Assembly: GCA_030141605.1 (NCBI GenBank)
Contig: JAQGDQ010000558.1
Span: 1-62,000 of the forward strand
DNA: 62,000 nucleotides
Source of the DNA: Tubiluchus corallicola
Taxonomy: Eukaryota; Priapulida; Priapulimorpha; Priapulimorphida; Tubiluchidae
Reading direction: 5' to 3'
The translations under genes and the position numbers were made by a program. Position 1 is the first letter of the stretch, and every line of letters starts with the position of its first letter. This document shows, one piece after another, positions 1 to 10,601 of this stretch. The notes beneath the pieces were generated by a model. The model saw only the letters and a program-made list of their open reading frames with translations. It made no database searches and was not told the origin of the DNA.

Positions 1-270
1 TTCTGCGCCATCTCAACATCCTCATCTCCACCACACCCATTTTCTTCTCTTCGGTCTTCTCTAGAGAAGCTGCTTCCAGCCCATAGATTAGAGCGGGTCT
101 GACCACTTCTTCATGGACTTTCCCTTTAAGTCTCACTGACTCATTCATAGAAGGTTTTGGCGCAGTTTTTACAGGCGGATGCCCTCCCTGACCTTAACTC
201 TCCCTATTTATCCAGGCTTGGGACTGGCACTGAGTTGGGCTGGCTCACCCCCCCCCCCCCGTGGCTAGAT
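1..270 (-). mobile_element. RTE-like non-LTR retrotransposon fragment (cut by window edge)
   Basis: Reverse-complement match to the elements at 35070-35440 and 37580-38060. It shares the poly-C/G tract (248-260), the NESVRLKGKVHKEVVRPALIYG-type reverse-transcriptase C-terminal coding region, and the short block between them. Truncated by the window start. Confidence 0.8.
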
Positions 271-599
271 TCACAATGCAAATGAATATACCATGTAAAA
301 CGATTCAAGTTGTCTGCTGGGTGAGTTGACACTCTACCAGTTTTTGTCAGTCAACTAAGCCAATTTCAGTTTCAATTTTAGATGGCACTCAGACTGCTCG
401 GATGATTAGCCTAACTAGTGATAATTAGAACAAGAGTTGTGCCTAACACCGGGGTAATCAAGGCTAAGATTAAGACCAGAACAACAGCTTTCAAAATCAA
501 CACGACTACTACTACGCTCATTGAGAACACGAAAGAGTGGCTTCCAGACTTTCAGAAACTTAAGCACGTGGCATAACTTGTAACTAATTAATTATATTA

Positions 600-772
600 G
601 TAACAATCCTGAGAGGGTGGCTGACCTCGATAACTCATAGTTCTTTCGCCATCCTTTCACCACTAATCAATAATTACTTTTGCACTTTGTAATATTATTG
701 TATGTTGTACAGATTTATAAATCTCTAAGTTATGTATTTTGCTATTTTAAAAATGGTGATAAACCAATAAAC

Positions 773-833
<61 letters not shown>
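600..833 (+). mobile_element. LINE 3' end with CTTA-repeat tail
   Basis: A 3'UTR-like sequence (GAGGGTGGCTGAC...TTCGCCATCCTTTCACCA) ends in AATAAACTTTA and a CTTA array at 771-833. The same 3'UTR type recurs at 50738-50905 with a GATA tail, so both are 5'-truncated copies of related non-LTR elements. Confidence 0.65.
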
Positions 834-834
<1 letters not shown>

Positions 835-1290
835 AGTGTCGTCAGTTGAATACAGTTTAAAAATGAGTGAGCCGGCTCTCTACGCTAAACAATCAAAAAT
901 CCTCTTAAATAATTCAGACGGCAATTGGCAGTTTAATACGTAACAAAACGTGCAAAAAACTGCAAGCATTACAGAGCTGTTTCTTAAGAAGTGATCATCA
1001 TACGGTGATTTAAAAGATTCATTTACAAACCATTTAATCACTCTCCTTATGTGTTTACTTATAAAACAAAACCAAAACATTTTGCTATTTTGGTACAAAG
1101 GTTGTTAAAGTGGCCGGAATTTTAAGGATCTAATGATTCACATAACAAAGTTCAAACAAGTAAAAATTTAATGCGTTTACAAACAGATTTAAGAACTTTT
1201 TAACAATTTTACACGGGATGTTTAAGTAATTTAGAACTTTAAACATTGTAAGAACTCTAATTTTTTAAATTCAACAAAATTTTTGATGTA

Positions 1291-1403
1291 TATACGTTGT
1301 TACGATACGTTTTAACAACGTATAACCTAACAGCAAAAATTTTGTTGTTACGTTGTGTTGTTAAACGCTATACGTTGTTAAAACGTATTGTAACAACGTA
1401 TAG
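1291..1403. repeat. Nested inverted repeat (TATACGTTGTTA...TAACAACGTATA)
   Basis: Two 34-bp arms, 1291-1324 and 1370-1403, are inverted copies of each other with about one mismatch. Each arm is itself an imperfect palindrome with TATACGTTGTTA at one end and TAACAACGTATA at the other. About 45 bp separate them. Confidence 0.8.
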
Positions 1404-1767
1404 TCATTTATTAAAACGTATAAATTCAATTTATTTAATGCAGCCTTCAACTTACATGCATTCTACACAATATGATGGATGATCGATGTACTTAAAAGTG
1501 CATAACATAGTATTCGACCTGAAGGCATGCAGTCACACACATTAAAATTATTGCTTTATAACTGAAGTTCTTGGTTCTGGTTGCTGCAATGCTAGTTTTA
1601 TAGACGCAACAAAACACGGACAGTGAAAAAGCAAAAATATATTAAAATGGTGGCATTTCCACTGTAGATGCAAACATAATTAGAGTAAGTTGGAACTGTG
1701 TGTGTATAGAAAAATATATGACTTTAAACGAAATAAAAGTGTAAAACTACTTCTGTATTATTGTGGT

Positions 1768-1955
1768 GCTAGGAGACTAGATGATAGTCCAAAGGGCAGG
1801 AGACTAGATGATAGTCCAAAGGGCAGGAGACTAGATGACCCTATGGTCCTTCCCTGCCCTGCTCCATGATTATAATTACTTAATATTTAGAAAACTTTTG
1901 ATGTTAACCTAATTGGATAAAATAAATGTTCTATGTCTATGTCTATGCCATAGCA
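1768..1955 (+). mobile_element. Non-LTR 3' end with TATGTC tail and 27-bp tandem units
   Basis: About three tandem copies of a 27-bp unit (AGGAGACTAGATGATAGTCC...) lead into a sequence ending TATGTCTATGTC. The same 3' end occurs at 51863-51999 without the tandem copies. Confidence 0.65.
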
Positions 1956-2302
1956 GCAAATTTTTGGATTCACAGACATACATAAATTGGGATTTTTAGG
2001 AAGTCAAAATTCCAAATCACTTGTTAAAAATGTTGTAATTTATGAATGGCTCAGATGGTGTTTAAGGATAAAGTATAACTGTACTCTCTGCTTTAATTTT
2101 AATGTAAAATGAAAAATCTGAAAAGCATTTCATGAATGTGTAACCAACCACATGTAACATACATGACATGTACAATTAAACTTCATAGTAAGAATCTGAA
2201 ATTCAACCAACTTCCAACTTAAATAATGCAAGAAAAAATAGCATGAAAATGCTGGAATATTTTGCAAAATTGCCTGAAATTGCAAACTAATGTAACAAAA
2301 TA

Positions 2303-2778
2303 CCATATATACTTATGTACAAGTCGATGTGCATTTTAAGACCAAAAATTGCATGATTTTATATGCTACCTGTGTGCAAGTCGACCATAAAATATTAAGA
2401 TCTTCCAGAGTAAATGATGTCAACAATGGCCGAGTAATAAATCCATAGCCTACTGTGTTAGTGTGTAAGATACGTGCAAGTGCCTGGGCTGAGTATATTA
2501 TACCTACCCGATGTATATATACTCATGTTGAGGGCCCTCAATGCAATCCATGATAATGCAGCCTGGCCTTTCACCGCGCATAATTGTTTGTAATGCAAAG
2601 TATCACACTATGAGTGTTCATTCAGTCCAGCGTATAATGAAGGATTATTTACATATACGTATTGTAGACGACTCTTTAGCGACATCTCCCAAAAACATAT
2701 GGTAAGTATAAGTCGACCCCAAAAATTTCACCTTAGAATCGCCTCCCAAAAATTCGACTTGTACATAAGTATATACGG
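2303..2778. mobile_element. Tc1/mariner-pogo-like MITE (476 bp)
   Basis: Terminal inverted repeats CCATATATACTTATGTACAA and its complement at 2778, flanked by TA dinucleotides (2301-2302, 2779-2780). The TIR resembles the widespread pogo/Tigger-type CCGTATATACT end. No transposase coding sequence. Confidence 0.8.
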
Positions 2779-2862
2779 TACTTAACTAATTATTAAGTAA
2801 TTAATTACTACTTTATTAATTAATGTAATTTACGCAATTAGATGACTTAATTAAATTGAATA

Positions 2863-3475
2863 TTGCAGTATTCATGTATAAATGCAATAATAGACTATTT
2901 CCTAAGTTTTTTTGCAATTCCTGTCAAATTGACATCTAAGAGACATAATACAAGATATAATCAATACATTGTGCCCTTCTGTAGAACCAACATAGCTAAA
3001 CATTTTATAATATATCAAGGACCAAAAGTCTGGAATGAGATTTGTCAATCCGCAAAAAAATAGCAGATCTATTACTAGATTTAAAAAAATGCTAAAAAAT
3101 CAAATTTTAAGTAAGTATCAGTGAGTAATCAAAATTTCTATCAGTATCCATCCTCACAGTAGTTGCAAAACAGTGTTGTTAGCTTAATCAAGTTATCTTA
3201 ATTTTACATACTATTAACAAATAATAGTCTTTCTATCTTTTATATCATCTCATATATGAGCTTCATTCATTACATCATTCCATTTTAAGCACTAATGTTT
3301 TTTTATCACACGATTCACTTTAAATTTTCAGATTATTTCCATTACTTTTTTTTCTTTCACTGTGTGGGACAATCTAATCTAACAAGTCCTGCTTTTTGAT
3401 TGCCTGCGACACATTTACCTTCGTGTATAAGTGAACAGTGTTTGAGGCTTTTCCTGCGCAGTTACTGTATTTCTT
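2863..3475 (+). mobile_element. CR1/Jockey-like LINE remnant: ORF2 C-terminus and 3'UTR
   Basis: HNTRYNQYIVPFCRTN then YQGPKVWNE is the typical C-terminal ending of CR1/Jockey-type ORF2 (HNTR....., P..RT, YQGP.LWN). A frameshift in an A-run at about 3060 continues into RFKKMLKNQ. The 3'UTR (about 3190-3475) is repeated at 39195-39475. Confidence 0.7.
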
Positions 3476-3569
3476 ATTTGTATTATATGTAATATGAGAA
3501 ACATTCAATGTAAAAAACCTTAACGTTACGGAGAGAAGTTAAAAATCTCCGAGAAAAGGCTTCACTCAC

Positions 3570-3827
3570 CTGAATTTTCCTCCAGTTCTTGAAGAATGGA
3601 AGTCTGGACATGAGCAGCTGATTGTTCAAAATTTCCAGTTCTCTCGTCCCGAGATAGATGCCAATCGTCCGTTCCGGGATGAGCACTTGCGACAGGTTTA
3701 TAGACGGATTATCACGAATGGTATCCAGGAATGCAGGAGACAAAATGACTAGATGGACGATGGAGTTGCTGAAAATGTCTTGAACGTCTTCATTCTGTAG
3801 TTCGTTACCTACAGGTTGCTTATAAAC
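3570..3827 (-). CDS. Exon of the BCAP-like gene: remainder of TIR-like domain
   Basis: 258 bp (86 codons), phase 0 on both sides, TTCTTAG acceptor and consensus GTGAGT donor. Contains IVHLVILSPAFLDT, ERTIGIYLG and FFKNWRKIQ, matching the middle strands and closing F..W of the BCAP/BANK1 TIR-like domain. A 43-bp minisatellite starts about 20 bp upstream of its acceptor. Confidence 0.75.
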
Positions 3828-6800
3828 CTAAGAAAACAAGAAAAAAGTATTATTGAGTAGTCGTCGGCTTTCTGTTAAAATGGTACAAAGTATTATTGAG
3901 TAGTCGTCGGTTTTCTGTTAAAATGGTGCAAAGTATTGTTGAGTAGTCGTCAACTTTCTGTTAAAATGGTACAAAGTATTATTGAGTAGTCGTCGGCTTT
4001 CTGTTAAAGTGGTACAAAGCATTATTGAGTAGTCGTCAACTTTCTGTTAAAATGGTACAAAGTATTATTGAGTAGTCGTCGGCTTTCTGTTAAAATGGTA
4101 CAAAGTATTATTGAGTAGCCGTCGGCTTTCTGTTAAAGTGGTACAAAGCATTATTGAGTAGTCGTCAGCTTTCTGTTAAAATGGTACAAAGTATTAGGCT
4201 TTCTGTTAAAATGGTGCAAAGTATTATTGAGTAGTCGTCGGCTTTCCGTTAAAACGGTACAAAGTATTATTGAGTAGTCGTCGGCTTTCTGTTAAAACGG
4301 TACAAAGTATTATTGAGTAGTCGTCGGCTTTCTGTTAAAACGGTACCAAGTATTATTGAGTAGTCGTCGGCTTTCTGTTAAAGTGGTACGAAGTATTATT
4401 GAGTAGTCGTCGGCTTTCTGTTAAAGTGGTACAAAGTATTATTGAGTAGTCGTCGGCTTTCTGTTAAAATGGTACAAAGTATTATTGAGTAGTCGTCGGC
4501 TTTCTGTTAAAATGGTACAAAATCATAAGATTTATGCAGTTTTTTCAGAATGAATTGTAAGAATAGTGGACAGTGGACAGTTTTAAAGCCACGCAAAATG
4601 AACTTACGACAAACTTTTTGCATGTGTATTATACAGTGGACAGTTTTAAAGCCACGCAAAATGAATTTACGACAAACTTTTTGTATCTGTATTATATCTT
4701 TATATTTGTTATATGTAGATGTATTATATATATATGGGAAATTCTCCTTTCCCCAAACAACTTGTTTCTTAAAGCTTTCTTAATGAAACAAATGATTTCA
4801 AAGTGATATCAAAACTAGGTTAACTACATGTGCTGTTTCTATGATGAACAATGAACTCTAACACAAAGTTTTCCTGTGTTTACTCTCCCGATTCGGAAGG
4901 AATAGTCCCACCAAAATATCATAAACTTTCTTTTTCAATTTACTCACATTTATTCGCTCATTGAAGATGAACTGACACGTAATTTACGTAAAAAAAAATA
5001 TTTCTTATCCTGCTCAATGCATAAATACTGTCGTTCATGGCACACAGCGGTAGGCAGAACTTTCCTATTGATCATGGCTATATAATTTTACTGCTTACAC
5101 TCATGTATAAAATGTAAATATTTGTTCTTGTGCCTAATGAATAATAGTTAAGTAATAGTTAATTGCTGACCAGACGGTTTAGTCTAGTGGTAATGCGTCT
5201 GCTTTCCGTCTGGGAGGTCGTGAGTTCGAACCAGCGGCCGGGTCATACCAAAGACTTTAAAAATGGTACCTGCTGTTGCCCTGCCTGATGCGTGGTATTT
5301 AGGGTAAAAGTGGGGTAATAATAGTCTCTGTTATGCAGTTGAAGGTTGTTATTTACAGTCGGCGATAATAGCTCTTTGAGCTAATGTTAATTGTCAACCC
5401 AAAAGCCGACTTTAAATAAAGATTATTATTATTATTATTATTATTATTGTTAATACTTAAATGCATAAGAAAATGATTTATGATGCCAGCAGCACATTAA
5501 TATATATTGTTTTGATGTATTTAGGCAATAGTCAATTACTGATCTAATATCATCAGAAGAGGATAATTACAAACATATTAATAATTACCCTAATAACCAC
5601 AAATTCCACCAATTTTTGATACTTTATAAATCAGAATAACAAATTTTGATACTTTGACATTTCCAAAAAAAATGATATTGACATGGAAGTATTGATACGC
5701 ACGACTGATTGCAAGCATTCTTGATATTAATCAGGGATGAGAATGACAAATTGCAAAAAACTCCGAAACAGGCCTGGGGTTTTGGGGCCACCTAGGCGAA
5801 GCCCCCTTGGAGCCAGCAACAAATTGCAATTTTGTGACCATAGAGAACCTCTAATTGGACTTACAATATCAATTACCTTGTTTCATGCATAATTTAAAAT
5901 ACCCAACTATCAAGGATACATGATACCTAATTGTCTCAAAAACGCCTAAGTACTGACCGCTCCTATGCAAAAGTATATAAAAACTGTCTGCATTTGACTC
6001 AAACAACTCCGCACAATTGATTCTACATTTTTATACATAGAGATATACACGTGGTTACACTGATGTACGTGATGTAAACAAAGTGACGGCCTGCCAACTA
6101 GCGGTCAGCTTGTGAAATAAGGTACTGGGTCCGTAAAACTTTTATCAACGAATTTACGCGATTTTCAAAAATGGCACTACTGGCCTTCCAAAAACTCGGA
6201 ATTCCGCGTATATCCCTGTATTCATACACAATTGGTGATTACTCTTGTAAGGTGTAGTGCGTACCTTAAATTGCGTAACAGGGTTATCAAATGTTTCAAA
6301 CAGATACGTCTGCCATTGTTCTCCATCAACAGGTGAATAAAGCATTGTTAGGTCGTACGACATGTTGCCAGGCATCAGTGACTCTACAAAACATTAAAAA
6401 ATGAATGCTCTTATCAATTATTAAACTTTAGCAGGTAGATCATGAAATTTAACACCTGTAATACCGTAAAGATATTCCTGAAAGGTAGGGTAAATGAATA
6501 TACAAGGATGACAACCATCTTTGGAAAACAGGCCTTTTTTAAATTAGAAATTTGTAAGATCTTCATCGAAGTGCCAACATTTGATTACATGGATTTCTGT
6601 TTCAAAGTGGAGAAGCCAATTTAATTGTAGATTTGCTAAAGTTAATTACTTGAAGTCTTGCACATTTCATTCTCTAGTTGTGAAACTTAATCAATTCACC
6701 TTTATGTTAACACATTTAAAACTCCTGCAAGGCTTTAAACATGATAATATTGATGCCAGAAGAAACAAAATCAAAGTAAAATTGCGGATTAGAAACTACC

Positions 6801-9800
6801 ACACAAAGTTTACAAATTCTTAATAGAAAGAAGAAATATCGGTAAATATCAGTAAAATAAATTAATATATCAGCAAATATAATAAGCACGTGAACATTTT
6901 AATGTAAAAAAATATAAAAAATTCTTTTATGATAGGCTATTTGTAAAAACTACCACATGTTTCTTAAAACAGCTATTATCGTACTGAGATTAATTTTGAA
7001 ATTTCTGGTTTAAAGTCACAAGACAATGACAAACAGATCCACGTTAAATTGAAAAATGAAACAGTCTAGCATAGAAAGGCGCTAAATAAAAATACTCATT
7101 ACGTGACACACCGGCATTACTGCACTACGCGTCTACCACACGCTCATGTCCCTTATCACAATGTTTTGTTTAAAACAACAATAAACAATATTACACATTA
7201 TTATAGACGGACTTTATCTAATCATAATCTGAATAATTCCAAACAAACAAAACTTCAACTTGCACTAGTATAAATGTGCAAAATACTATAGTCACAGTGC
7301 AGAGAAATGTGATCAAGAGGAAATACAGGAAAAGGAGTTCATATTGAACCAGGATATGGATGTTATATGAGGTTACCCCAATTCCTTGACGGAGGAAATG
7401 GCATGTAACAGTTATCAAACAAGAGTAACGACGATTGCAAATGGTTCAAAATGCCTGGCGATAGTATTTTAGACTCAAAATGATGACCTGCTAATAGCTA
7501 GGCTTTAATCTTTTACAACAGAAACAGGTAGCTACAAAAGTGCAGTAAAAAACTGAATCAGGCAGAAATAACAAGAATAGTAGAAAAATTAAACCTTCAG
7601 AAAAGAGAAAAAGGGTCACAGTTAGAAGAGGGGGTAAACTGCAAGGCAGCACTTTTGAGAGGGCGGCATTTTGATGAAGTGCATCGAAAATGTTCAGTCT
7701 GTTGGAACAGTAGAAAGGCAAACCACCTGATGGTTTAATGATCCACGAAAATTTTTTGTATCCCGCCCATTGCAACACTTGATGATGATAATTAGTAATT
7801 TAATATCGCTGCAAAAATATTTGTAACGTAGTTTGTCTTTGCTCTGCTTCTACGTGGTACCCAGTTTGAGTTAGCTGTTAAATCTATCTATCTTTATTCA
7901 TTTATTTATCACCTTTTTTACAAGAAAAACACAGAGCATGAAATGATAGTGTGATACAAAGTGACAAGATTATTAAATGAGTAAATTATCTGAGTTAATG
8001 ATATTCAAGTGATTGGTGAAAGGGTGGTGAAAAACTAAAAGTTACCAAAGTCAACCACCTTGTAAGTAATGTTGCTATTAGAAACATGCGCAATTATCTT
8101 GACGAAGATTTCAGAATAAGGTGTGTAAAACTATTGAGATTAAGTTTAAATTTGAACATAAATTTGAACATATTTGAACATGAACATAAATTTGAACATT
8201 GAACATGGACATAAAGGCATAATAAATACATATAATGTTGATATTCTAAGCGATATTCTAAATGCATTTATAATCACATACTCTTGTAACTCTAAGCTTA
8301 TCACACATTATTTACATAAAATTTTGTACGCTTTACACAAGTACCTATCACTGGCCTTTGGTTTCTAGAACATTGACAACATTGTAGGTATTTGCATAAC
8401 ATAATTTATGACTTTTTGAGTACCTCAGTCGGAATTTCAATATAAATATTTTCGTTTGGCATAATTAATTGTAGATCTATTAACTAATTTACGAACATTA
8501 ATCTCAACTTTATCTTTGGAATGTTTTCACAACAAAAAAACTTTCATTTGACTTTAATCAACTGGTGCATTGCTCGAAATTCTACGTTAAACACAGTGGC
8601 ATTTTAGAAGTTACTTCAGAATTATCTCTAAGTATCATTACAGTGCTTTCCTGAGTTAACATTTGAAGAACATTGCATTAACATCCTCCACCTGTTATGA
8701 AATGTTTTGAAATGTATAGGTTAAAAGTTGAAATGCATAGTTTTGAAATGTATAGGTTAAAAGTTGAAATGCATAGTTTTGAAATGTATAGGTTAAATTT
8801 ATTTTTTTTACAAAGAACTTTTTATTTTTTCACTAATACTTCATGACTTTTTATCAATTTATTGCCGCAACTTATTGCAAGTGCGAGGCAAACACTGCAA
8901 ACTTTTACAGATTTAAAATTTCCCTACATAAACATTTTCATGGGTTGTGGCATCAAAAATACATTGATTCAAATTGATAATTTGGCAAAAAGGCCCTGCC
9001 AAGACTTTGAGAGCACCTTGGGACAGTTCAACTGAACATCTTTACCGAGGTTATCAAAATAATCAGAATTATGACAGCAGCAAAATTAAATGGCACAAAT
9101 GATGGTATATAAACATGGTCTTCTACTACCTGTCCTATCCCTTAGTTAGAAAGATATTAAAATGAATATTATAATTTTATATGGCATATTTTAATTGTAA
9201 CATGTCAAACTTTGCTAGATAATGTTTATAGTAACCACTCAGTGTGATCCAACAAGATCAGGCCTAATATTTAGTAAGATTAATCTAGTAACAAATGTTT
9301 TGCTAACACACTACAAATGATTACTAAGCTGCTTAATCTAAAGTTACAATTTATCTATGTATTAATATATTAATTAGGTTCTTTGTCAAGTAAATCCAAA
9401 AAAATACTAAAAATTCTTTCTCAAGTCAAAGAGCTGATGAACACGTATGCATAATTGTGTAAGTTACACAATAATGCAGAATACTACAGAGGGCATTGCT
9501 TTGTTTGAACAAATTACTCTTTTCCACAAATTTACCTTTATGAAACCGAAACACCTCCTCCAAACCACAGTCTTCGTGCACGACTATGGCTTCAAACATT
9601 TCATCATGACTAGCACCCATATCTAATGCTGAAAGCACGCTCGACAAGAAACCAACACGCAGTTCAACAACTGCATAGGGACTGTCAGAAGGCGGATATG
9701 ACTGCCTATATGCTTTCCTCACTTCTGTATTTCTAACAAACATGCTGGCTCTAGTGTCACGATCGTCCTCAACGTACCACACTGCGGGAGCACTAGCACG

Positions 9801-10004
9801 TCGCGATCGTTTGCGCTTCCAGTTCAAACCAAACGGTAAACAAATCCACTTTTTTATTACAGACATACGGCAAACAAGCTGATTGCCGTTATGCAAACTC
9901 GACTGCTTTACATTGTACCGCTCAAAGTTTAAATCTGGAGATGACATTAAAACCATATCAATATCAAATGTATCGTTCACAAAACTAACAATACAGCCGT
10001 TGGA
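3570..10004 (-). CDS. BCAP/BANK1/Dof-like adaptor with TIR-like domain (three exons, incomplete at both ends)
   Basis: Exons 10004-9536, 6383-6265 and 3827-3570 join in frame (phase 0 in, phase 1, phase 0, phase 0 out) to give 282 residues. The last two exons encode a TIR-like domain of the PIK3AP1 (BCAP)/BANK1 type: YDLTMLYSP, EQWQTYLFETF, then HLVILSPAFLDT and a C-terminal FFKNW. This resembles the vertebrate order D.L..YS...EEW..YL, ..VVLVS..L and F..W. Those proteins are cytosolic scaffolds linking tyrosine kinases, PI3K and Toll-like signalling; function here is inferred. The DBB and ankyrin-like parts expected next would lie left of the window. The first 156 residues are unlike vertebrate BCAP/BANK1. 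The upstream exon with the start codon was not found. Confidence 0.6.
3847..4522. repeat. 43-bp minisatellite, about 15-16 copies
   Basis: Units read TATTATTGAGTAGTCGTCGG followed by CTTTCTGTTAAAATGGTACAAAG, with scattered substitutions and one shortened unit near 4189. The array begins about 20 bp intronward of the acceptor of the BCAP-like exon 3570-3827. Confidence 0.95.
4571..4697. repeat. 63-bp tandem duplication
   Basis: CAGTGGACAGTTTTAAAGCC starts at 4571 and again at 4634. The 63-bp units are about 95% identical. Confidence 0.9.
5168..5448 (+). mobile_element. tRNA-derived SINE, copy 1
   Basis: Head with pol III A box (TTTAGTCTAGTGGTAATG) and B box (GAGTTCGAACC), a body, and an ATT-repeat tail. 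Nearly identical to 22931-23212. Confidence 0.88.
5732..6218. mobile_element. MITE family CAGGGATGAGAAT, copy 1
   Basis: Starts CAGGGATGAGAATGAC and ends ...TATATCCCTG. Flanks TATTAAT and TATTCAT may be a decayed target duplication. Homologous over its length to 33993-34760, which keeps a better right terminal repeat (TTCTCATCCCTG). Confidence 0.75.
6265..6383 (-). CDS. Exon of the BCAP-like gene: start of TIR-like domain
   Basis: 119 bp, completing a split glutamate codon and coding 39 residues including SYDLTMLYSPVDGEQW. This is the first strand and helix of a BCAP/BANK1-type TIR fold. TTTGTAG acceptor, AAG/GTACGC donor in phase 0. A MITE ends only about 46 bp past the donor. Confidence 0.72.
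7374..8255 (-). mobile_element. Composite repeat (LINE 3'UTR plus MITE-like block), copy 1
   Basis: Reverse complement matches 50515-51426 over nearly its whole length, including a GTTCAAATTTATG-rich start, the LINE-like 3'UTR with GATA tail, and a downstream block containing GGGCAGCACTTT-like sequence also found in the MITE at 18032-18587. Confidence 0.75.
9536..10004 (-). CDS. Exon of the BCAP-like gene coding an unrecognised ~157-aa region
   Basis: Open for 156 codons from an acceptor (CTTTGTAG) in phase 0 to a donor (AAG/GTAAAT) in phase 1 that matches the next exon. Visible features: a beta-rich stretch around QLVCRMSVIKKWICLPFGLN, a basic patch KRKRSRR, a tryptophan/acidic VWYVEDDRDTR, then an apparently helical LRVGFLSSVLSALDMG and IVVHEDCGLEEVFRF. 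I do not recognise the domain. The basic patch could be a nuclear-import signal, which is inference only. Confidence 0.7.
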
Positions 10005-10601
10005 CTACAAAGCCAAAAATGTAAAAAAAAATCAAAACAAATAAGAGAGAGCGCCACTGAAAATAAAAATATTTTAAAAAACTGATTATTTTTTCTCACT
10101 TTTCACAACTACCAGTAACACAGCAAGACAGTGGTCAGAGCCCAGGTAATACTACCCTAGTACTTTACTAGATGTGACCAAAATTTCAATCACAGTTTTG
10201 CTTATATACAAAATATTTATTGCTGTGCCAGCACATTCTTTAGTAATGATAAATAATTCATAACCACACTACAAGCTGTAAAATCATTTACGTCACTCTG
10301 TTGGTCGCAAAAGAGCAGCCGATGCACGTAAATCCCCAAAGTGTCACGGTAAAATAACCTTCAGATTGTACACACTGCAACATTCAGGGAAGACATCAAC
10401 AAGTTAGTCACAGTTTTACGCACTTCTAAAGTAAATTTACTAATGAATTCAAACCAGATAGCATGAACATAAAACGATAAAAATTTAAAACTACGCTTAC
10501 ACTATTTTGAGTACTAAGAGAAACTATAACGTTGTGTTTTGCAACTTATGAAGTGAAAGGAAGTTTTCGCAAATACGCAGAAGTTACAAAGTATTCACAA
10601 A

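Noticed and set aside
5168-5245. Functional tRNA gene (also 22931-23010)
   Set aside because: A and B boxes are present but the cloverleaf and acceptor stem are not intact, and the unit continues into a SINE body and tail.
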